A stretch of 37,788 nt of DNA from a virus (IMGVR_UViG_3300044911_003337:1-37788); one strand, 5' to 3'; numbered from the stretch's first letter, positions 23,766 to 30,310 are shown. Translations and numbers: made by a program. Notes: generated by a model from the sequence alone, not told the origin.

Positions 23766-24047
23766 ATGACCAAGGATGAAGTTGTGGCCGAATACGTGAA
23801 CCTGGTTATCCAGGTCACCACGGGCAAGACCCTGCTCACACCCGAAGTTGAGAAAAGGTTACAAGATTTGTGGACCACGTTCGAGGGTCATCTGCTGAAC
23901 AGGTGGCCCGAAATGGCTCTCTGCAATCGCCGAGAGTTGGTGGCGAATATCGTGGAAGATCGTGGGTGGAATACTTACGATCGCATGCAGGCTCTGTGGA
24001 GTACGGTCGGCATGTTGCAGGCCCACTTCGCCGCCTACGAACAGTGA
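23766..24047 (+). CDS. Unknown helical protein
   Basis: A 93-aa protein predicted to be almost entirely helical (VVAEYVNLVIQVTTGKTLL; EVEKRLQDLWTTFEGHLL; QALWSTVGMLQAHFAAYEQ). A GGAG precedes the ATG. It is a single-gene cassette with promoter at 23694 and terminator at 24056. Function unknown. Confidence 0.7.
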   Translation: MTKDEVVAEYVNLVIQVTTGKTLLTPEVEKRLQDLWTTFEGHLLNRWPEMALCNRRELVANIVEDRGWNTYDRMQALWSTVGMLQAHFAAYEQ

Positions 24048-24055
24048 CATACAGG

Positions 24056-24076
24056 CCCCATTGGTCCACAATGGGG
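24056..24076 (+). terminator. Terminator-like hairpin
   Basis: CCCCATTG-GTCCA-CAATGGGG, an 8-bp stem without a T-run. Confidence 0.6.
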
Positions 24077-24081
24077 TGCGG

Positions 24082-24091
24082 CAGACCCGAT
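24082..24091 (+). repeat. AGACCCGAT box, half site
   Basis: Copy 7, CAGACCCGAT, 93 nt before the next -35. Confidence 0.85.
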
Positions 24092-24174
24092 AGTGTGCTC
24101 ATGTGCGTGCGGGTGTATCCATATGATGCCGATATCGACCGCAAACTATCGCCCGAAATAATCGGCAATGCAGT

Positions 24175-24203
24175 TTGACCCCGTGCGGGTAGGAATCTAG
24201 GAT
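24175..24203 (+). promoter_or_regulatory. Class 1 promoter
   Basis: TTGACC, spacer CCGTGCGGGTAGGAATC, TAGGAT. A leader of about 95 nt follows before the gene. Confidence 0.85.
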
Positions 24204-24303
24204 ATGGGGTCAGCCGACGACACCCACCAAGCAACACGCGGCAATGTGCCTATGTGTGCTATTCGTGGGGTCTACCGGCGACACCCGTTTGGAGTATTGA
24301 CGT

Positions 24304-24786
24304 ATGGCTACCGCCACCAAGAAGACCACCACCAAGAAGACCGCCATTGTGAACCCCGCCGTGGTCGCCGGGCTCAACCCCGCCGTTGTGAACGAGGTCG
24401 TTCGCTCGCTGAGCCTGAGCGACCGGGCGGCACTGGCCAACGTGGCCAAGCCCAAGAACAGCGACTTGGCCCCGGGGATTTACCCGGTGGACGTCACGGT
24501 CCGCATCCGTGGAACGGTGAGGAAGGGCGAGGACTTCAAGGCCACCCAACCCGCCAGCCTCAACCCGTGGGCACTCTGCGGCTTCCTGTTGAGCAAGTTG
24601 AACGCGACCACGGCAGACGCCGTCGCGGCCCAGGTCGCCGAGGCGTTCAAGAGCGGGACGTTGAACAGCGACTTTGACGCGTACAAGAAGTACGCCGAGG
24701 AAGCGTTGGCCACCATGGCCGCCGCGACCGAGATCACCAAGAGCGGCATGACCACCGTGGCGGCGGCTATCGAGGTCGTCGGCTAA
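24304..24786 (+). CDS. Unknown protein with Lys/Thr-rich N-terminal tail
   Basis: A 160-aa product. Residues 1-14 are a K/T/A tail (MATATKKTTTKKTA) like the one in the gene at 35744. A helical stretch follows (VNEVVRSLSLSDRAALANVA), then a beta segment (GIYPVDVTVRIRGTVRKGEDF) and an Ala-rich helical C-terminus. The basic tail suggests binding to nucleic acid or to polyanions. GGAG lies 10 nt before the ATG. The long leader is unusual for these cassettes. Confidence 0.75.
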   Translation: MATATKKTTTKKTAIVNPAVVAGLNPAVVNEVVRSLSLSDRAALANVAKPKNSDLAPGIYPVDVTVRIRGTVRKGEDFKATQPASLNPWALCGFLLSKLNATTADAVAAQVAEAFKSGTLNSDFDAYKKYAEEALATMAAATEITKSGMTTVAAAIEVVG

Positions 24787-24818
24787 TCCCATTCTGACGA
24801 GGCCAGCAGGCCGAAACG

Positions 24819-24836
24819 CCCGGGGTTATCCCCGGG
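24819..24836 (+). terminator. Terminator-like hairpin
   Basis: CCCGGGG-TTAT-CCCCGGG, perfect 7-bp stem; no T-run. Confidence 0.6.
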
Positions 24837-24986
24837 TGTAAATGGGTACAAGGACGAGAAGGTACTCCGGATAACCTACTCCGGAGGTCGCACTTGTGCT
24901 AGATTGGGCGGTTTCGCGACCGTTCAATCTATTTGTGATTCTCCTGCGATGGCCACCACCCGGAATGTTCCGGGTGGTGTGTCTTT
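24837..24986 (+). ncRNA. Candidate structured RNA between two terminator hairpins
   Basis: This stretch has no credible ORF. A 13-bp stem (24900-24931; TAGATTGGGCGGT with ACCGTTCAATCTA, two G-U pairs, loop TTCGCG) follows a CTCCGG repeat and precedes a second hairpin (CACCACCCGGAA / TTCCGGGTGGTG) ending in TGTCTTT. No class 1 promoter lies in front, so any RNA would come by read-through from the gene at 24304 and processing. That is inference. Confidence 0.4.
24954..24986 (+). terminator. Intrinsic terminator
   Basis: CACCACCCGGAA-TG-TTCCGGGTGGTG, a perfect 12-bp stem, then TGTCTTT. Confidence 0.75.
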
Positions 24987-24992
24987 GACTGC

Positions 24993-25002
24993 CAGACCCG
25001 AT
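24993..25002 (+). repeat. AGACCCGAT box, half site
   Basis: Copy 8, CAGACCCGAT, 43 nt before the next -35. Confidence 0.85.
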
Positions 25003-25035
25003 AATACCCTGCACTTTCTTTGCCTGGAAAGTTGT

Positions 25036-25064
25036 TTGACTGGTTGCGGGTAGGAATCTAGAAT
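25036..25064 (+). promoter_or_regulatory. Class 1 promoter
   Basis: TTGACT, spacer GGTTGCGGGTAGGAATC, TAGAAT. Confidence 0.9.
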
Positions 25065-25092
25065 GTAGGGTAAGCAAACAGGAGAACGCACC

Positions 25093-25344
25093 ATGCAAGA
25101 AATGACTGACGTCACTATCTGTGGGATTCCTTGTACGGTTCCACAATCATGGGTGGATATGGTCGAGGCCTGTGCGGCCATGCCCCACCACACAGTCAAC
25201 CCGGATGGTTCCTATCGAACTCTTCGGAGATACGATTATGGCGTTCAATGCCGAGTTGGCTGCGAATGTACCGATTGCAGTCTGATTCGGCGGTACTACC
25301 AGTCCGTCGATGCCTATCGCAAAGATAATGGTTTGCCAGTTTGA
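25093..25344 (+). CDS. Unknown small Cys-rich protein
   Basis: An 83-aa product with GGAG before the ATG. It holds a cysteine cluster, CRVGCECTDC, after YGVQ, and two more cysteines near the start (ICGIPCTVP), so a small zinc-binding fold is possible. Its stop codon lies inside the -35 of the next promoter, so the two cassettes are fused without a terminator. Function unknown. Confidence 0.7.
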   Translation: MQEMTDVTICGIPCTVPQSWVDMVEACAAMPHHTVNPDGSYRTLRRYDYGVQCRVGCECTDCSLIRRYYQSVDAYRKDNGLPV

Positions 25345-25369
25345 CCCCGTGCGGGTAAGTGTTTAGAAT
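25341..25369 (+). promoter_or_regulatory. Class 1 promoter overlapping a stop codon
   Basis: TTGACC, spacer CCGTGCGGGTAAGTGTT, TAGAAT. The TGA of the previous gene (25342-25344) is part of the -35. Confidence 0.88.
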
Positions 25370-25396
25370 GTAGGGTACGCAAACAGGAGAACGAGA

Positions 25397-25783
25397 ATGG
25401 CTAGCACATCCAACAAGAAGGGTACGGTCACCCACACCATCGGCGAGTTTACCGCGAGCGTCGAGGTACTGTACGACGTCACGTTCGAGTATGACCCCGG
25501 CGTGTGGCGTACCGCCAATGGCGACGGTTGGCCGGGTACTCTGGACGTCGAGTTTGTCATCATCACCACTTCGGCCAGTGAGATTCTGGCGACCATCCGG
25601 GAGATCTGGGAGAACACCTACGGCGAGGATGGTCCGTCGTGCCCGCTGAGTCTGGCCGACGTCGTGGACCTGAAAGAGAACGCGTGGGCCGAACAGTTGG
25701 CCGAAGAGTTTGAACTCGATTCTGGCGACGAAGAGGACGACGACGCCCCCGAGCCCGACTATGAACCCCGAGAGGAGGATTGA
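25397..25783 (+). CDS. Unknown acidic protein
   Basis: A 128-aa product. The first 75 residues look beta-rich (TVTHTIGEFTASVEVLYDVT; GTLDVEFVIITTSASEI). The C-terminal 25 residues are almost all acidic (DSGDEEDDDAPEPDYEPREED), a DNA-mimic-like or disordered tail. GGAG precedes the ATG. A strong terminator follows. The acidic tail makes an inhibitor of a DNA-binding host protein conceivable, but nothing proves it. Confidence 0.75.
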   Translation: MASTSNKKGTVTHTIGEFTASVEVLYDVTFEYDPGVWRTANGDGWPGTLDVEFVIITTSASEILATIREIWENTYGEDGPSCPLSLADVVDLKENAWAEQLAEEFELDSGDEEDDDAPEPDYEPREED

Positions 25784-25789
25784 TGACCC

Positions 25790-25821
25790 AACCCGCGAGG
25801 AAATCTTCGCGGGTTTTGTTT
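25790..25821 (+). terminator. Intrinsic terminator
   Basis: AACCCGCGA pairs with TCGCGGGTT, then TTGTTT. Confidence 0.85.
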
Positions 25822-25828
25822 GGTCGGG

Positions 25829-25869
25829 CCAGACCCGATAATGCCCACTACCATACACATCGGGTCTGG
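25829..25869 (+). repeat. AGACCCGAT box, full palindrome
   Basis: Copy 9. CCAGACCCGAT is mirrored by ATCGGGTCTGG at 25859-25869. Confidence 0.9.
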
Positions 25870-25936
25870 CGGCGGTAGGGGTCTGTATGGTAGTCGGTAG
25901 GCTATTGTTCATTCTGGTATTTCGTGGGCCGATTGT

Positions 25937-25965
25937 TTGACCGGTTGCGGGTAGCAGTCTAGGAT
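25937..25965 (+). promoter_or_regulatory. Class 1 promoter for a leaderless gene
   Basis: TTGACC, spacer GGTTGCGGGTAGCAGTC, TAGGAT. The gene's ATG begins 6 nt after the -10. Confidence 0.9.
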
Positions 25966-25971
25966 TATGGC

Positions 25972-26763
25972 ATGGCGAACACCACCACCCAAGCGTATCT
26001 CACCCGTCCGCACCACCGACTTCTCTCGGATAGCGAAGCGAATACCAAGTTGGCCAAGAATCTGGCCCCCACTTGGGGTCTGAGTCTGGCCCAGCACAAC
26101 CTCTCGGGCTACAACGTCTGCCCCTATGCTACCCCGGGGTGCATTGCATCCTGCGTGGGCAAGTGCGGCATGGCCGGGGTATTCCCCAAGGTGATGCAGG
26201 CCCGCATTGCCAAGACCCGCCTGTTCTTTCACGACCGCCCGACTTTCCTTGGGCAACTGGTGAAGGAACTTCGCCAGAAGGATGCTCGCTGTGAGCGTTT
26301 GGGCGTTGTTGGGGTCGTCCGGCTCAACGTGTTCTCGGACCTGCCGTGGGAGAACTGGATCGACTTGTCCGCTTTCAAGAATCTTCGGTTCTATGACTAC
26401 ACCAAGAATCTGGGCCGGGCGTTCGCCGCTCTCGCCGACCTTCGGTACAGCAACTACCGGCTCTGCTACAGTGTCAACGAGGACAGCGATATGGACGATG
26501 TTCGGACTCTGCTCGCCAGAGGCGGGACGGCGGCTATCGTGCTGAATGTTCGGTACGTGAATGCCAACAACAAGGGTCCGATGCCCGATACCATCGACAA
26601 CATTCGGGTGATTGACGGCGACGTCAGCGACGACCGGGGTCTGGATCCCCGTGGTGTCTATGTCGGATTGCGGTTGAAGGGTCGAAAGAGTTTCCGGGCC
26701 GAAGCTCTGGCCACCGGATTCGCGTGCAACGTGCGAATCACGATCGACCGCAAGCAGGTCTAA
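25972..26763 (+). CDS. GP88-family phage protein
   Basis: The 263-aa product matches the phage gene product 88 domain: LSLAQHNLSGYNVCPYATPG, then a cysteine set (CIASCVGKCG), the segment MQARIAKTRLFFHDRPTFLG, VVRLNVFSDLPWE and FYDYTKN. The family is widespread in phages of many hosts; its biochemical role is unknown. The Cys cluster could bind metal or an iron-sulfur centre. The ATG sits 6 nt after the -10, so the mRNA is predicted to be leaderless. It is a single-gene cassette. Confidence 0.88.
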   Translation: MANTTTQAYLTRPHHRLLSDSEANTKLAKNLAPTWGLSLAQHNLSGYNVCPYATPGCIASCVGKCGMAGVFPKVMQARIAKTRLFFHDRPTFLGQLVKELRQKDARCERLGVVGVVRLNVFSDLPWENWIDLSAFKNLRFYDYTKNLGRAFAALADLRYSNYRLCYSVNEDSDMDDVRTLLARGGTAAIVLNVRYVNANNKGPMPDTIDNIRVIDGDVSDDRGLDPRGVYVGLRLKGRKSFRAEALATGFACNVRITIDRKQV

Positions 26764-26779
26764 CTTTGGGTGTTCGTTA

Positions 26780-26816
26780 GGGAGAGCCACCGGCGTTCGG
26801 TGGCCTCCCTTTCTTT
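26780..26816 (+). terminator. Intrinsic terminator
   Basis: GGGAGAGCCACCG pairs with CGGTGGCCTCCC (one bulge), then TTTCTTT. Confidence 0.85.
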
Positions 26817-26823
26817 GCTGGGC

Positions 26824-26833
26824 CAGACCCGAT
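26824..26833 (+). repeat. AGACCCGAT box, half site
   Basis: Copy 10, CAGACCCGAT, 41 nt before the next -35. Confidence 0.85.
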
Positions 26834-26864
26834 GCAAGGGTGGAAGAATCTTTGTGCAGAATGT

Positions 26865-26893
26865 TTGACCGGTTGCGGGTAGGTGTCTAGGAT
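26865..26893 (+). promoter_or_regulatory. Class 1 promoter for a leaderless gene
   Basis: TTGACC, spacer GGTTGCGGGTAGGTGTC, TAGGAT. The gene's ATG begins 6 nt after the -10. Confidence 0.9.
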
Positions 26894-26899
26894 TATGGC

Positions 26900-27109
26900 A
26901 TGAAGAACATCACATTCAAGTCCGACGACACGCCACTAAAGGTGGGAAATGACGTCCGCGTGGAAGTCGAGTTGCCTGATGGGTTGATGCTGGTCGTCGT
27001 ATTGACCCACGAAGGAATCATCACCGATCTATGGGAGAATGAGGAGCACATTGCTACCTCCTCTCGCATGTATAGTGAAACAGCCGACGACCTTTTGGAT
27101 AACCCTTGA
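26900..27109 (+). CDS. Unknown small acidic protein
   Basis: A 69-aa product, mostly beta-strand in look (DVRVEVELPDGLMLVVVLTH). The ATG lies 6 nt after the -10, so the message is predicted leaderless. Its stop codon overlaps the -35 of the next promoter. No known family. Confidence 0.7.
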   Translation: MKNITFKSDDTPLKVGNDVRVEVELPDGLMLVVVLTHEGIITDLWENEEHIATSSRMYSETADDLLDNP

Positions 27110-27134
27110 CTGCTTGCGGGTAGGCGTCTAGGAT
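27106..27134 (+). promoter_or_regulatory. Class 1 promoter overlapping a stop codon
   Basis: TTGACT, spacer GCTTGCGGGTAGGCGTC, TAGGAT. The preceding TGA (27107-27109) is inside the -35. Confidence 0.88.
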
Positions 27135-27161
27135 ATCGAGAGTCATCAAAGGAGAACGAAC

Positions 27162-27467
27162 GTGCCGAAGATTCAACTGTCGGATTTGCCTGTCATTCGC
27201 CTGGAGCACTACCGCCTGAGCGACATTCTGGACCCCCTTCCCACCGTCAAGGTGTGGTTCAAGGAGGAGGACTGGCGTGGGTTCACCTACGGCGACTGTC
27301 GCCATTCGCTCATCAATCCATCGGCGATTCTCGAAGGGCTCGACTGCGACCACACGTCCGACGACCTCTACCCCGTTCCCGAGGACGTTGACGAGGACGA
27401 GTGGCGGGCTTTCACCGGAATGCTCATGGAAATGGGCCACGAAGACCTGATCGACCTGGATATCTGA
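27162..27467 (+). CDS. Unknown acidic protein
   Basis: A 101-aa product with GTG start and AAAGGAG upstream. It is strongly acidic in the second half (DCDHTSDDLYPVPEDVDEDE; GHEDLIDLDI). The first half contains LPVIRLEHYRLSDILDPLP. No family recognised. A gap of 158 nt with leader-like features follows. Confidence 0.72.
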   Translation: MPKIQLSDLPVIRLEHYRLSDILDPLPTVKVWFKEEDWRGFTYGDCRHSLINPSAILEGLDCDHTSDDLYPVPEDVDEDEWRAFTGMLMEMGHEDLIDLDI

Positions 27468-27606
27468 TCGTCGTCGGCATACAATCTGTGTTCTGCCAGT
27501 CGCTCGAATGCCCGCCGGGACTACACCCTGAAACCTGTAAAGTCTCGGCAAATCTTTGTCTAGCGATTGGCGGTTTGTGAAGCCCTGCGAAATCTCGCGG
27601 GGTTTC
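27468..27606 (+). promoter_or_regulatory. Possible leader with attenuator-like hairpin
   Basis: CGGCATACAATC at 27476-27487 resembles the -10 of the class 2 promoters but lacks their GAAAC box. A hairpin (CCCTGCGA / TCGCGGGG, 27583-27602) followed by TTTCTT lies just before the GGGAGG of the gene at 27626. A hairpin ending before a ribosome-binding site resembles an attenuator, or it may simply end the upstream gene. Confidence 0.35.
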
Positions 27607-27625
27607 TTATTTGGGAGGTAAGCAA

Positions 27626-27901
27626 ATGCCGGTTCCGCAGCCCAACAAGACCATGATCCGAGGCGTCGTCGTCATTTCCAGGCAACTTCGCAATCTGGGC
27701 AACAGTTGGGTAGAGCCCGAAGAGATTGACGCAAACACCGCAACCGTCTGTGCTGATCTGGGTGCCGGTAAGTCGATCAAGTGCTCTCTGCGCCTCGAAG
27801 GAAAGACCATCGACAATCTTTCCATGGAAAACATCGACAATCTGATTCAACTGCTGACTGACGCCCGCGACCATTTCTCGAATGTGCATACTGTGATTTG
27901 A
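27626..27901 (+). CDS. Unknown accessory protein
   Basis: A 91-aa product from ATG 27626 with GGGAGG upstream (a start at 27611 is possible but precludes that site). It reads as beta-strands then a helix (MIRGVVVISRQLRNLGNSW; SIKCSLRLEGKTIDNLSMEN; IDNLIQLLTDARDHF). No motif recognised. A terminator and box follow. Confidence 0.7.
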   Translation: MPVPQPNKTMIRGVVVISRQLRNLGNSWVEPEEIDANTATVCADLGAGKSIKCSLRLEGKTIDNLSMENIDNLIQLLTDARDHFSNVHTVI

Positions 27902-27911
27902 CCGGCGCGGC

Positions 27912-27938
27912 AAATGCCTGGGATTTCCCGGGCATTTC
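27912..27938 (+). terminator. Intrinsic terminator
   Basis: AAATGCC-T-GGGA pairs with TCCC-GGGCATTT, then CTT. Confidence 0.75.
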
Positions 27939-27946
27939 TTGCGAGG

Positions 27947-27956
27947 CAGACCCGAT
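27947..27956 (+). repeat. AGACCCGAT box, half site
   Basis: Copy 11, CAGACCCGAT, 44 nt before the next -35. Confidence 0.85.
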
Positions 27957-27990
27957 AACTGTAGAAAACCAAAGAATCTTCTGCCAGAGC

Positions 27991-28019
27991 TTGACGGGCT
28001 GCGGGGGCGGGGCTAGAAT
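27991..28019 (+). promoter_or_regulatory. Class 1 promoter, later subtype
   Basis: TTGACG, spacer GGCTGCGGGGGCGGGGC, TAGAAT. From here on the first spacer bases are GGCTGCGGG rather than GGTTGCGGG. Confidence 0.85.
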
Positions 28020-28039
28020 CTGGTGTAAGGAGAACACCC

Positions 28040-28339
28040 ATGCTCAAGAATGCCGTCTATTTCGAGGTTCATTGGCGAATGGAAAACGAAGAAGGCGATG
28101 TAATGGAAGAGTGCAACGGCATCTGGCTCTCGCTGGCCAAGGCCCGCGATTGGGCACAAAATCTTCTGGTAAACGATCCTCTTCTTCGCCGAGATGAAGA
28201 AGGCCGCACCCACAAAATCAGGCGGTGTTTTGCCAACATTCGCCCGGTTGGTCGGACAGGGCGAGCCAAAAGGTGTATGGGTGGTGCGTGGTGGGGAACC
28301 GGCTCTCCTCGATTGCAGTGGGAAATCTTGGATTATTGA
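28040..28339 (+). CDS. Unknown small protein
   Basis: A 99-aa product with AAGGAG before the ATG. It begins AVYFEVHWRMENEEGDVMEE, reads as two strands and a helix (LAKARDWAQNLLVNDPLLRR), and ends with a Gly/Trp-rich basic part (RAKRCMGGAWWGTGSPRLQW). The next promoter begins 2 nt after the stop. No family recognised. Confidence 0.72.
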   Translation: MLKNAVYFEVHWRMENEEGDVMEECNGIWLSLAKARDWAQNLLVNDPLLRRDEEGRTHKIRRCFANIRPVGRTGRAKRCMGGAWWGTGSPRLQWEILDY

Positions 28340-28341
28340 AC

Positions 28342-28370
28342 TTGACAGGCTGCGGGTAGATGCCTAGAAT
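28342..28370 (+). promoter_or_regulatory. Class 1 promoter, later subtype
   Basis: TTGACA, spacer GGCTGCGGGTAGATGCC, TAGAAT. Confidence 0.9.
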
Positions 28371-28390
28371 CTACCACAAGGAGAACACCC

Positions 28391-28963
28391 ATGTCCGACA
28401 CACTCAAGAAACTTCAAGATTCGATCGTTGCCATTCAGAATCTCGAATGGGAGCGGACCATCACCCGCCGCGAGTATCCCCGCAACAACGAGATTGTGTT
28501 TTTGCGGCGTACTTTGGGCGAGCCCTACTTTGACCAAACCGACGACCGCTATAACCCCGGCTATGCCGAGGCGGCCCAATCATTTCGCAACCAGTTGGAA
28601 GATCTGGAGAAAAAGGCCCACGAGTGGTACAGTTTGGAGTTGGTTGACGAAGTGTGTAGCATGGGCAAACTCACAGATAACTTCTGGAGTGCCATGGACG
28701 AGCACTATACCAGCGTTCTGGGGCCTGGCGTGATAGATATCATTCGGTTGCGGGTCGAGGTCCAACTGCGGCGACAGAACGATATCAGCCGAATGGCGTG
28801 TTTGGACGAACACGATCTCCGAAGCGAATATGCGTCCTACATCTCCAAGCTCGACAGCCGAATGGCCGAGGCGGCTATTCAGATGGCCGAACTTGCAAAG
28901 GACATTGCCCTCAACCGAAAGGTCGAGTTGGTTCAAGGCCCCACCGTGCAGATTGCTATCTGA
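28391..28963 (+). CDS. Unknown helical protein
   Basis: A 190-aa charged protein with AAGGAG upstream. Long helices dominate (DTLKKLQDSIVAIQNLEWE; YAEAAQSFRNQLEDLEKKAH; SRMAEAAIQMAELAKDIALN), suggesting a coiled coil or helical bundle. A segment RYNPGYAEAA lies between. It has its own promoter and no terminator; the next promoter starts 2 nt after the stop. Function unknown. Confidence 0.75.
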   Translation: MSDTLKKLQDSIVAIQNLEWERTITRREYPRNNEIVFLRRTLGEPYFDQTDDRYNPGYAEAAQSFRNQLEDLEKKAHEWYSLELVDEVCSMGKLTDNFWSAMDEHYTSVLGPGVIDIIRLRVEVQLRRQNDISRMACLDEHDLRSEYASYISKLDSRMAEAAIQMAELAKDIALNRKVELVQGPTVQIAI

Positions 28964-28965
28964 AC

Positions 28966-28994
28966 TTGACGGGCTGCGGGTAGCGGCATAGAAT
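28966..28994 (+). promoter_or_regulatory. Hybrid class 1 / class 2 promoter
   Basis: TTGACG, spacer GGCTGCGGGTAGCGGCA, TAGAAT. The spacer ends in CGGCATAGAAT, the -10 context of class 2 promoters, while the -35 is class 1. Confidence 0.85.
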
Positions 28995-29002
28995 CCTGCA
29001 TC

Positions 29003-29167
29003 ATGCAAAACGACAAAAATTTCATGGTTGTGTTGGGTTGGCGCAACCAACGAATGGCCCTGAGAATGAGTGCCGACAGCAAGCCCGAAGTGCGCCGTCG
29101 TCTGGCCAAGTTGTTGCAGCGCACCAGATACGACCGAATCGTGAGTATTTGCCGATGCTCCTCTTGA
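29003..29167 (+). CDS. Small basic protein
   Basis: A 54-aa product, MQNDKNFMVVLGWRNQRMAL onwards, with an Arg-rich helix (RRRLAKLLQRTRYDRI) and a Cys pair near the end (ICRCSS). The ATG lies 8 nt after the -10, so it is nearly leaderless. The gene at 29155 starts inside its end, which suggests coupling. Confidence 0.65.
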   Translation: MQNDKNFMVVLGWRNQRMALRMSADSKPEVRRRLAKLLQRTRYDRIVSICRCSS

Positions 29168-29553
29168 CCTCGTCTGCCATGCTGTATACAGGAACAACCG
29201 GACAAAAGCCTGGTTGGTTTCACCTGCGATGCGACGAGGCCATAGGTGACTATTACCGATGGCTCTACTCACGAGCAGGACGAACCTGGTATTCGTGCCT
29301 GAACTCTGTTCACATCACGGTCATATCTGGTGAAAAGGATGCACGCATTGTGCAGCCAGAAGAGTTGACCCCTTGGGTTGGCGTCGGCATGCAGTTTGCC
29401 TATGAACCATTGGTCATGACAAATGGCCGGGCTTTCTGGGTTACTGTGCAATCCCCCGACATTCAGGACATGCGGCGATCGTTAGGGTTGCCCGCTCACC
29501 CGCATCTGCACATGACCCTGGGTAACATCAAGGGTAACAGACCAAAAATCTAG
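29155..29553 (+). CDS. 2H phosphoesterase-like protein, candidate anti-defence enzyme
   Basis: A 132-aa product with two HxT motifs in 2H phosphoesterase spacing: HITV at residues 53-56 and HMTL at 119-122. Between them are the family-like EELTPWVGVGMQFAYEPLVM and GRAFWVTVQSPDIQDMRRSL, then LGLPAHPHLHMTLGN. 2H enzymes cut or open cyclic phosphodiesters; the T4 member Acb1 destroys cyclic nucleotide signals of CBASS. This one may do that, or act on RNA ends like LigT. The substrate cannot be told from sequence. It lies 12 nt inside the end of the previous gene and close to ArdC. Confidence 0.72.
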   Translation: MLLLTSSAMLYTGTTGQKPGWFHLRCDEAIGDYYRWLYSRAGRTWYSCLNSVHITVISGEKDARIVQPEELTPWVGVGMQFAYEPLVMTNGRAFWVTVQSPDIQDMRRSLGLPAHPHLHMTLGNIKGNRPKI

Positions 29554-29564
29554 GTCTGTTGGGC

Positions 29565-29574
29565 CAGACCCGAT
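29565..29574 (+). repeat. AGACCCGAT box, half site
   Basis: Copy 12, CAGACCCGAT, 88 nt before the sigma gene's -35. A weak hairpin (CAGACC / GGTCTG, 29538-29558) precedes it. Confidence 0.85.
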
Positions 29575-29652
29575 ATTAGCCATGGTTGGAAATGATGAGA
29601 TCATACGAAACACTACCCATCATGATTGATGAATGTTTCTGGATTCATTGAC

Positions 29653-29681
29653 TTGACAGGCTGCGGGGTGTGGTCTAGGAT
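29653..29681 (+). promoter_or_regulatory. Class 1 promoter of the sigma factor gene
   Basis: TTGACA, spacer GGCTGCGGGGTGTGGTC, TAGGAT. It is the last class 1 promoter in the window. Confidence 0.88.
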
Positions 29682-29726
29682 GTGGGGTCATCAGCGTTGT
29701 CACACACACACAGAAGGAAATGAGAA

Positions 29727-30269
29727 ATGACCAACGAGCAACTGTTTGCCGCCAATCGCTTTGAGGAACTTTACACCGCGAATCAGGGCCTCATCCTCGA
29801 CCGCATCAACAAGATGCCCAACCACCTGCGGGACGAGGGCTTGGGCAACATCGCCTTCATGCGAGCCATTCGCAGCTACCGGGCCGATGCCGGTATTCGT
29901 TTCAGCACGTATCTCGTGACCGTGCTGCTCAACGAGATTCGCATGCTCCTGCGAGCCGAGAGCAACCGCACCCGCAACACCCGGCAGTACGCCGAGGGCC
30001 ACCACGAAAACGACTTTGTGACCACCGAACAGCCCGCCGACGTCGAGGAGCGATCCAACCAGACGTCCGAGCTTCGCCGGGTGCTGAACAGCGATCTGCT
30101 CAACGCCACCGAGAAGCGCATCATCTCGCTTCGGTTCGGTCTGGATGGTTCTCGCATGACCCTCGAAGAGGTGAGCCGCGAGCTTTCCATTCCCCGTAGC
30201 AGCGTGGCTGCCATGCAGCAGCGGGCAATGGACAAGCTGCGTACCGCCGTCGTGTCCAGCGTCGGCTGA
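29727..30269 (+). CDS. RNA polymerase sigma factor (sigma70 family)
   Basis: A 180-aa protein. Region 2 spans about residues 9-75, including the 2.3/2.4-like AGIRFSTYLVTVLLNEIRML. Region 4 lies about 115-177, with LNATEKRIISLRFGLDG and the helix-turn-helix TLEEVSRELSIPRSSVAAMQ. Region 3 is short and there is no region 1.1, as in alternative or phage sigma factors such as T4 gp55. AGAAGGAAATG precedes the start. It is driven by a class 1 promoter, and every promoter after it is class 2, so it is the prime candidate for recognising them. Confidence 0.92.
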   Translation: MTNEQLFAANRFEELYTANQGLILDRINKMPNHLRDEGLGNIAFMRAIRSYRADAGIRFSTYLVTVLLNEIRMLLRAESNRTRNTRQYAEGHHENDFVTTEQPADVEERSNQTSELRRVLNSDLLNATEKRIISLRFGLDGSRMTLEEVSRELSIPRSSVAAMQQRAMDKLRTAVVSSVG

Positions 30270-30310
30270 GCAGAATCGTACACCAGAAAACAGGAAAGGA
30301 GTTTCGCCTT

